10,670 bases of DNA, from NCBI GenBank assembly GCA_025924845.1, contig JAICHN010000148.1, positions 1 through 10,670 of the forward strand, given 5' to 3'. This stretch comes from Chloroflexota bacterium. GTDB lineage: Bacteria; Chloroflexota; UBA5177; JANWHV01. Positions within the stretch are counted from its first letter, which is position 1. The number at the start of each line of letters is the position of its first letter. Below, piece after piece: positions 6,314-10,670 of this stretch. Under the pieces are notes generated by a model. The model saw only the letters and a program-made list of their open reading frames with translations, searched no databases and was not told where the DNA came from. The translations under genes were made by a program, and so were the position numbers.

Positions 6314-8806
6314 TCAGGGCCCCTGTATTCCGGCGCTAAAGATACGATAGGCTCCCTCATTGAAATCGATGGATTGGGCGGCCAGAATGGGCCGGTCAGC
6401 CAGAACGACGATTCCGTGTTGGCCGGGGGGCGCCCAATCGTTGAGGTCGATCGTGCCGCTTGCATGGGGCGCCAGCGTAAGCGATTGGCTGAGGCGCCTG
6501 CCGTCGGTACCGAGCAGGCTGAGCGACACGGCTGCCGCGCCCGCGGTAGGATTGGCCAGGTATAGTGTCTCGTCGGGTGCGCTGAGCAGACTTCGCGTAT
6601 CACCCTCGGCGTAGCTATGAACCAGGGAGGGTTGTGAAAACGCCGCGCTCTCGCTGCCTCGATACTTTTTGGCCAGCACCTTCTCGGTGCTTGGACTCAA
6701 CATCCCTGTATACGACGCGGCGACCGGCTGATCGGCCCGGAACCGGAGAACGCTCCAGCTCCCGTCGTGCCTGGGTAATAGCACTCGGGCCTGGCGGCCT
6801 GGCGCCAGGCGAATCGCGTGGGTCCATACGGTACGGAGCCGTGCGTCCTTGCCGATAAGCGTCACGTCCGTGGATTGCGGGCCGGGATTGAGCAACAACA
6901 CCGCGTCATTGCCCCCGCCGGCGGCCGGGGCGAGCAGATATCCTGAAGTGGTGGGGCTCGATAATCCGGAGGCGGCCGTATAGCCGGCGCCGCCCTGGTA
7001 GGCACGATGCTCCTCCACTACCACGCCCGCCCCTTTGCCAACCTGCAACACCTCAGCCGAGGCGGCGCCATGTGGTAGATCCAGGGTGCGCAGACTGAGC
7101 GCGGGGAGGGTGATTCGCCGATAGTCATGGAGCGAGCCGTTGACTGCTAATTTGACGCGCACCGTTATCGGCACTGAACCGGGATTGAGGATGGAGAGCC
7201 GTTCGGACTCACCCCCTACCACATCAAGCGCCGGTACATACCAGCCAGGAGCTGGTTCGATCAGGCCAGGACTGCTCGCGGCCCCCGTGCCTTCATCGAC
7301 GGCACTGCCGTGGTAGACCGTCCGGGCGGCATAAATTGGTTCGGAACTCTCGACCATGGCGGCCAACCCGTCACCCAAGCCGGCCGCATCGGAGGCATCC
7401 AGCGTGCCTCGCCCATGCGGCGGTACGTTGGTGACCGCGTAGACGCGCCGGCCGTCGGCCCGCACCAGGGTGGTGACGATGTAGGCCGGTTGCGCTCCGG
7501 GATTCAGGAAGGCCAGTATCTCGCGATCGCGGGGCGCGCTTGAGCCTTCGGCGAAGTACCACCGGCGCGCGGTGCCGCTCACCGAGTCCAGGGGGTCGGG
7601 GAGCTGATTGGTCGCCTGCTTGGCATGGTCGGCGCCTGCCGGACGCCGCGCCTGGACGGCAAGGAGACTGGGTGCCGGCTCGGTCCAGGCCGGGGCCGGC
7701 CGATCTGGGAGAGGGGTGACGTGACTGCCCAAGTTGGCGGCGCTTAGGGCGGACGCCGTTGGTTGCGCCGCGGCGGTATCGAGGGTGATCGGGAATGAGG
7801 GACCGGCCGCGAAGCCTGATGCGTCATAGAGTTGCCAGGTCGTATTCAGCTGCCCGGCTACGCTCACGCGGGGCAGGAATAAGGGGATTGTGATGGTGCC
7901 GCCGGGCGGCACATCCGGGAGATTGTAGCTCTTTGGAAGGCCGGGTAGGCTGCCGGCGATCAGGCGGAGGGAGAACCGGCCGTTCCAGGTAGTGGTGCCG
8001 GTATTCTGGACCTGGAGCAAGGCCACGGCCCGCGTGCCGACTCCTACGTCAAGCCAGCCTGTGCCGACCAGCGCCGCTCCGCTGTGCACGGCGCGCGCCA
8101 CGGAGGCGCGTAAGGCGGGGAGCAGACGGTAGACGTTGGTGCCGGGGCACGAAGTTGGATTGAAGTCGCGGTGGCCCGCCAGGTTGGGGTAGGTAAGGGT
8201 ACCGTCATCGGTGACGCCGCGCACATCAATGCCGAATTGATCGCTCAGTTGCGTCACCAGGCGAATCAAAGAGTTGACCATAGCATGACTGGGCTTCTCG
8301 ATGTCGTAGTCGCCGATCAGCGCGATGCCGATCGAGCCGTAATTGTAGTCCTTGGTATGGCCGCCTACCACGGTCGGGCCGCCCGCCCGCCCCTCGTAGA
8401 CCGTTCCATGCGAATCGATCAGATAGTTGTAGCCGATATCTCCCCAACCTTGCCCAAGGGCGTGCCCGGACCAGACATCCAGTACATCCCGCGCCCCATT
8501 CGCATCGATTGGGCCTGCGGTGTGGTGAATGATAATGTGGAACGGATCCTGGTAGGCGGGAATCCAGGCAGGGCTGCCCTCGCCGTCCGGGCTGCCCCAG
8601 GTCAGTCTGGACACGATGGGGACGGCGTCCGCCGCGGGGCCGGTTATGCCGTGCCTGGCGATCCTTGGCGGCGCGATCTGGGTGACGAGGGAAGCCGAAG
8701 GCGTTTGCGCGAGGGATGCGCCGAAGGTGGACGCGGGCAGCGGCGTGGTCGAGAGTACGATAAGGAGAACCAGGCAAACGACGACGTGTAAGCTTGGTCG
8801 CGACAT
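6314..8806 (-). CDS. Secreted N-acetylmuramoyl-L-alanine amidase (PGRP/Amidase_2) with NBR1-like Ig domain and surface repeats
   Basis: An 830-residue exported protein. Residues 1-34 form a Sec-type signal peptide (SRPSLH, then hydrophobic VVVCLVLLIVL; cleavage probably near 26-34). Residues about 62-240 are a zinc amidase domain that cuts the amide bond between MurNAc and L-Ala in peptidoglycan. The zinc ligands are all present: H94 (IIIHHTAG), H212 (GHRDFNPTSCPG) and C220, with catalytic-type Y126 in GWGDIGYNYLID. Residues about 245-343 resemble the NBR1/FW Ig-like domain (VQNTGTTTW, PPGG near 300, TWQLYD), commonly a binding module. An Ala/Pro-rich linker (345-410) leads to four degenerate repeats, the first opening with RRWYFAEGS. 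The start ATG has an AGGA 4 nt upstream and places the signal peptide at the very end. Family members may act in wall turnover or in attacking other cells; the sequence does not decide. It stands alone between two spacers. Confidence 0.93.
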   Translation of the reverse strand: MSRPSLHVVVCLVLLIVLSTTPLPASTFGASLAQTPSASLVTQIAPPRIARHGITGPAADAVPIVSRLTWGSPDGEGSPAWIPAYQDPFHIIIHHTAGPIDANGARDVLDVWSGHALGQGWGDIGYNYLIDSHGTVYEGRAGGPTVVGGHTKDYNYGSIGIALIGDYDIEKPSHAMVNSLIRLVTQLSDQFGIDVRGVTDDGTLTYPNLAGHRDFNPTSCPGTNVYRLLPALRASVARAVHSGAALVGTGWLDVGVGTRAVALLQVQNTGTTTWNGRFSLRLIAGSLPGLPKSYNLPDVPPGGTITIPLFLPRVSVAGQLNTTWQLYDASGFAAGPSFPITLDTAAAQPTASALSAANLGSHVTPLPDRPAPAWTEPAPSLLAVQARRPAGADHAKQATNQLPDPLDSVSGTARRWYFAEGSSAPRDREILAFLNPGAQPAYIVTTLVRADGRRVYAVTNVPPHGRGTLDASDAAGLGDGLAAMVESSEPIYAARTVYHGSAVDEGTGAASSPGLIEPAPGWYVPALDVVGGESERLSILNPGSVPITVRVKLAVNGSLHDYRRITLPALSLRTLDLPHGAASAEVLQVGKGAGVVVEEHRAYQGGAGYTAASGLSSPTTSGYLLAPAAGGGNDAVLLLNPGPQSTDVTLIGKDARLRTVWTHAIRLAPGRQARVLLPRHDGSWSVLRFRADQPVAASYTGMLSPSTEKVLAKKYRGSESAAFSQPSLVHSYAEGDTRSLLSAPDETLYLANPTAGAAAVSLSLLGTDGRRLSQSLTLAPHASGTIDLNDWAPPGQHGIVVLADRPILAAQSIDFNEGAYRIFSAGIQGP
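6329..7567 (-). repeat. Four protein-level WYFAEGS-type repeats in the amidase C-terminus
   Basis: Units of about 92-98 residues at roughly 414-509, 521-616, 621-712 and 729-826 share a plan. Each opens with an aromatic strand (RWYFAEGS, GWYVPALD, GYLLAPAA, HSYAEGDT). Next comes a strand ending in LNPG or ANPT, then a hairpin ending in VPP, LPA, LAPG or LAPH. A last strand carries xxPI/V or an equivalent (SSEPIYAAR, GAGVVVEEH, ADQPVAASY, ADRPILAAQ). They are too diverged to be DNA repeats. Similar modules (DUF5719-like) occur in tandem on exported proteins of Chloroflexota and Actinobacteria. A surface-binding role is inferred. Confidence 0.7.
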
Positions 8807-9098
8807 GAGATCCTGATTCTAGGCGGATTATGACCGGTGAGACTCAGGACGATTGTACCGGAGCGATGGGCGGCGCGGGCGCTCGGCGTGGGTGAGTGCC
8901 GATGCCGGGGAGATTGTCCGGCTCCACGCGGTTGGGCAGCGGCTGTGATACGCTTAGTTCGTTCAGTGTGTGGGGCGCTGCCTTTCCAGTGAGGCCGCTT
9001 ACCGCCATAGAGTACGGTACGGTCGCGTAGCCCAGGGCGGAATGCGTAGGCGGTCTACCGAGCATGTCGGCAGGCAAGTTGTTTATGGGTCAAATCTA
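8807..9098. other. Divergent regulatory spacer upstream of the amidase and the J-like gene
   Basis: No gene is seen in these 292 nt. For the amidase (minus strand), TACAAT (8857-8852) and CATAAT (8832-8827) are -10-like, but neither has a recognisable -35 box at 16-18 nt. A short CCGGT/ACCGG dyad spans 8834-8861. For the plus strand I found no convincing promoter. The plus frame leading into the next gene stays open back to about 8970, but its third codon positions are not GC-biased, so it is probably untranslated. Confidence 0.5.
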
Positions 9099-9422
9099 GT
9101 GAGAAATTCCGGCTGGTATATCCCATTTTGGCGGAAGCCGAAGCGGCAACAGGGTGAAGGTCAGCAGCAAGAACGGCCGGAGAAGCGGCGCCGTTCGCGG
9201 CAGCGCTCCGATGAGGATCTCAACCGGGTTCGCGATGAATGGGTTAACCGTTACCGGGGGCGCGTCCAGGCGCTGCATACCTTGCGGCTCTCGGTGGGAA
9301 CGCCGGCTGAGGAGATCGACGCGCGCTACCAGCAGTTGGTCAGCGAGTTGGCGGGCTTCCCCGAGGCCGAGGAGCGCAGGCGGCGCCTGCGCCAGGCGTA
9401 TGACATCCTCAAACAAGAATAG
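9099..9422 (+). CDS. Small basic protein with a J-domain-like C-terminus lacking HPD
   Basis: A 107-residue cytosolic protein from the GTG at 9099. Residues 1-37 are very rich in Arg, Lys and Gln after an aromatic start (GWYIPFWRKPKR). Residues 38-57 are charged and probably helical. Residues 58-107 follow the J-domain pattern: ALHTLRLSVGTPAEEI for YEVLGVSxxAxxEEI, ARYQQLVSEL for the second helix, and PEAEERRRRLRQAYDILK for the last. The HPD tripeptide that activates Hsp70 ATPase is absent, replaced by a short LAGF turn, so a normal co-chaperone role is unlikely. The start is uncertain: only a weak GGGT precedes the GTG, and an in-frame ATG at 9042 would add 19 residues with poor codon bias. 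The oxidoreductase follows after 22 nt, suggesting cotranscription. Function is unknown; a nucleic-acid or protein-binding adaptor is a guess from charge. Confidence 0.7.
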   Translation: MRNSGWYIPFWRKPKRQQGEGQQQERPEKRRRSRQRSDEDLNRVRDEWVNRYRGRVQALHTLRLSVGTPAEEIDARYQQLVSELAGFPEAEERRRRLRQAYDILKQE

Positions 9423-9434
9423 CCGAGAGGCAAC

Positions 9435-9438
9435 GGAG
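9435..9438 (+). promoter_or_regulatory. Shine-Dalgarno site of the LLM oxidoreductase
   Basis: GGAG lies 6 nt before the ATG at 9445, inside the 22-nt gap after the J-like gene. It fixes the start and supports translation of both genes from one message. Confidence 0.7.
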
Positions 9439-9444
9439 TAGACC

Positions 9445-10398
9445 ATGAATGAATCGGCCGGTCGGCCGCTGCGCTTCAGCGTGCAGCTGCAGGCCCAGCG
9501 CACGACGTGGCCCGAATATATCGCGGCGGTGCGTGCCGTTGAGGAGCTTGGCTTTGATGGGGTCTGGAACCTCGACCATATGTTGCCGTTTGACGGGGCG
9601 GACGATGGGCCGTGTTTTGAAACCTGGACCACCCTTGCCGCGATGGCCGCTTCCACCAGCCGTATTCGCCTGGGCAGCCTCGTCAATGGAGTGATCTATC
9701 GCGATCCGGCCACTCTGGCCAAGAGCGCCGTGATGGTGGACCAGATCAGCAGTGGCCGTCTCGAGTTCGCATTGGGCGCAGCCTGGGCGGAACGGGAGTT
9801 CCGGGCATATGGCCTGCCCTTCCCACCGATTGGCGAACGGATGGACCGGCTCGAGGAAGCGCTGACCATCGTGAAATCACTCTGGACTCAGCCTCGCACG
9901 GCCTTCCACGGCGTCTATTACAACGTGAACGACGCGCCGTGCGAACCGAAACCGGTACAGCGGCCCTATCCTCCCATTTTGATCGGCGGCATGGGGGCGC
10001 GCACGCTGCGCAAGGCCGCCCGGCATGCCAATGAATGGAACGGCGTGGCCTCGCCCGAAACCGCCCGGTCGTGCATCGAACAATTGCGCGCCAACTGCGG
10101 GGCGATAGGGCGTGACTTCAATGAGCTTACCCTGTCGGTCCATCCACAACTGTTCATTGCCCGTGACCGGGAAAGAGCCGAGGCAGCGGGCCGCGCTCTG
10201 GCCGAATACCAGGGCAAGAAAGTGGGGGCCGAGCGCGGAAAATGGCTTATCGGAACGCCGGCGGACGTGCGATCGCAAATCAGCCGGTATACCGAACTGG
10301 GGGTGAGTCACTTCATCATGGCGATCGGAGCGCCGTTCGATCTGGATGCTCTACGCCTATTTATCGACGAGGTAGCGGTCCCCTTGCGGGACTCTTGA
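9445..10398 (+). CDS. LLM-class (luciferase-like) F420-dependent-type oxidoreductase
   Basis: A 317-residue TIM-barrel flavin/deazaflavin enzyme of the bacterial luciferase superfamily. Such enzymes use reduced F420 or FMN for hydride transfer or monooxygenation in the cytoplasm. Visible signatures: FSVQLQAQ as the first strand, GFDGVWNLDHMLPF (37-50) with the DH pair typical of F420-type members, RIRLGSLVNGVIYRDPATLAK (74-94) and SGRLEFALGAAWAEREFRAYG (103-123). Further on are PPIGERMDRLEEAL (127-140) and PPILIGGMGARTL (177-189) near the phosphate-binding end. A complete C-terminal helix lies at 298-317. Length is normal for the family. FMN use instead of F420 cannot be excluded, and the substrate is unknown. 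The gene is probably cotranscribed with the upstream J-like gene and ends 26 nt from the converging polymerase gene, with no terminator visible between them. Confidence 0.92.
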   Translation: MNESAGRPLRFSVQLQAQRTTWPEYIAAVRAVEELGFDGVWNLDHMLPFDGADDGPCFETWTTLAAMAASTSRIRLGSLVNGVIYRDPATLAKSAVMVDQISSGRLEFALGAAWAEREFRAYGLPFPPIGERMDRLEEALTIVKSLWTQPRTAFHGVYYNVNDAPCEPKPVQRPYPPILIGGMGARTLRKAARHANEWNGVASPETARSCIEQLRANCGAIGRDFNELTLSVHPQLFIARDRERAEAAGRALAEYQGKKVGAERGKWLIGTPADVRSQISRYTELGVSHFIMAIGAPFDLDALRLFIDEVAVPLRDS

Positions 10399-10424
10399 GC
10401 TACGTTCGGTAAATAATACGTTCT

Positions 10425-10670
10425 TCATCGCCAACTGTGGACCAATCGCTCCGCGTAACCAACCGGCGCCGGCCTTTGCTCTCGGTCGGGTTCGGCAGCC
10501 ACTGCTTCAACCGCCGCGAACCGCCGCGCGATCAGGTTACGGGCGCCGCCCTCGCGTTGCATGATCCCCTCGACCACGACCAGAGGGCGGCGCACCAACA
10601 GCCGCTCGCGCTCGTATAGGGGCGGGCGGACAATGATGTTGACCACCCCTGTCTCGTCCTCCAGGGTCAG
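10425..10670 (-). CDS. dnaE2: C-terminal end of error-prone DNA polymerase DnaE2 (continues beyond window)
   Basis: The minus-strand frame is open from the window edge and gives the last 81 residues of a much longer protein. It begins LTLEDETGVVNIIVRPPLYERERLL and continues VRRPLVVVEGIMQREGGARNLIARRF. This is the OB-fold near the C-terminus of C-family polymerase alpha subunits. The RPxxYER and VEGxxQREGG wording fits DnaE2 (translesion, damage-induced mutagenesis) better than replicative DnaE1. A GTG at 10646 is internal, not a start. The last 25 residues are Arg/Pro-rich and not recognised; the usual DnaE2 ending (SRDFH-like) is not seen. Because only the tail is present, DnaE2 versus another DnaE paralogue rests on short motifs. 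Companion genes imuA/imuB, if any, would lie outside. Confidence 0.82.
   Translation of the reverse strand: MTLEDETGVVNIIVRPPLYERERLLVRRPLVVVEGIMQREGGARNLIARRFAAVEAVAAEPDREQRPAPVGYAERLVHSWR

Noticed and set aside
8171..8791. 206-codon open frame on the plus strand antisense to the amidase
   Set aside because: It lies wholly inside the amidase coding region, whose signal peptide and zinc ligands are clear. The antisense product shows no family features.
8970..9098. N-terminal extension of the J-like protein
   Set aside because: Codons here lack GC bias at third positions and no proper ribosome-binding site precedes the possible starts, so the GTG at 9099 is preferred, though not certain.
1..10670. 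CRISPR array, riboswitch, insertion sequence or dif site
   Set aside because: Reading both strands showed no regularly spaced direct repeats, no IS ends or transposase, no recognisable riboswitch core and no dif-like 28-mer.

Overview
The window is GC-rich bacterial chromosome (about 60 % by eye) with dense, mostly housekeeping-type genes on both strands. Taxonomy cannot be settled from the sequence alone. An F420-type luciferase-like oxidoreductase, WYFAEGS-type surface repeats on a secreted amidase, a DnaE2-type polymerase end and a tRNA without an encoded CCA together suggest a Chloroflexota-like or Actinobacteria-like lineage. This is inference, with Chloroflexota favoured.

Layout. At 2-1843 (+) lies the 3' two thirds of mutS (mismatch repair); its 5' end is outside the window. 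It converges on a minus-strand pair: a class I/II PLP aminotransferase (2909-4123) followed after 19 nt by a XerC/XerD-type tyrosine recombinase (1933-2889). The pair is led by a near-consensus sigma-70 promoter at 4174-4203. A divergent tRNA-Lys(UUU) gene sits at 4302-4374 (+). It is followed by a candidate hairpin terminator and then by a three-part HD-GYP protein (4515-6143, +) whose receiver-like and GGDEF-like domains have both lost their key residues.

That gene converges on a large secreted N-acetylmuramoyl-L-alanine amidase (6314-8806, -) carrying an NBR1-like Ig domain and four C-terminal WYFAEGS-like repeats. A 292-nt divergent spacer follows. Then come a small, very basic protein ending in a J-domain-like fold without the HPD motif (9099-9422, +) and, 22 nt later, an F420-type luciferase-like oxidoreductase (9445-10398, +). 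The last 246 nt hold, on the minus strand, the C-terminal OB-fold end of a DnaE2-type error-prone DNA polymerase that continues beyond the window.

How they relate. There are two probable operons: aminotransferase-xer, and J-like protein-oxidoreductase. The other genes look like independent units. No CRISPR array, insertion sequence, phage gene cluster, toxin-antitoxin pair or recognisable defence island was seen. No clearly novel multi-gene system is supported. The items most worth a second look are the doubly degenerate HD-GYP protein, the HPD-less J-like protein paired with an F420 enzyme, the domain architecture of the amidase, and an excess of GATC/GCGATCGC sites.
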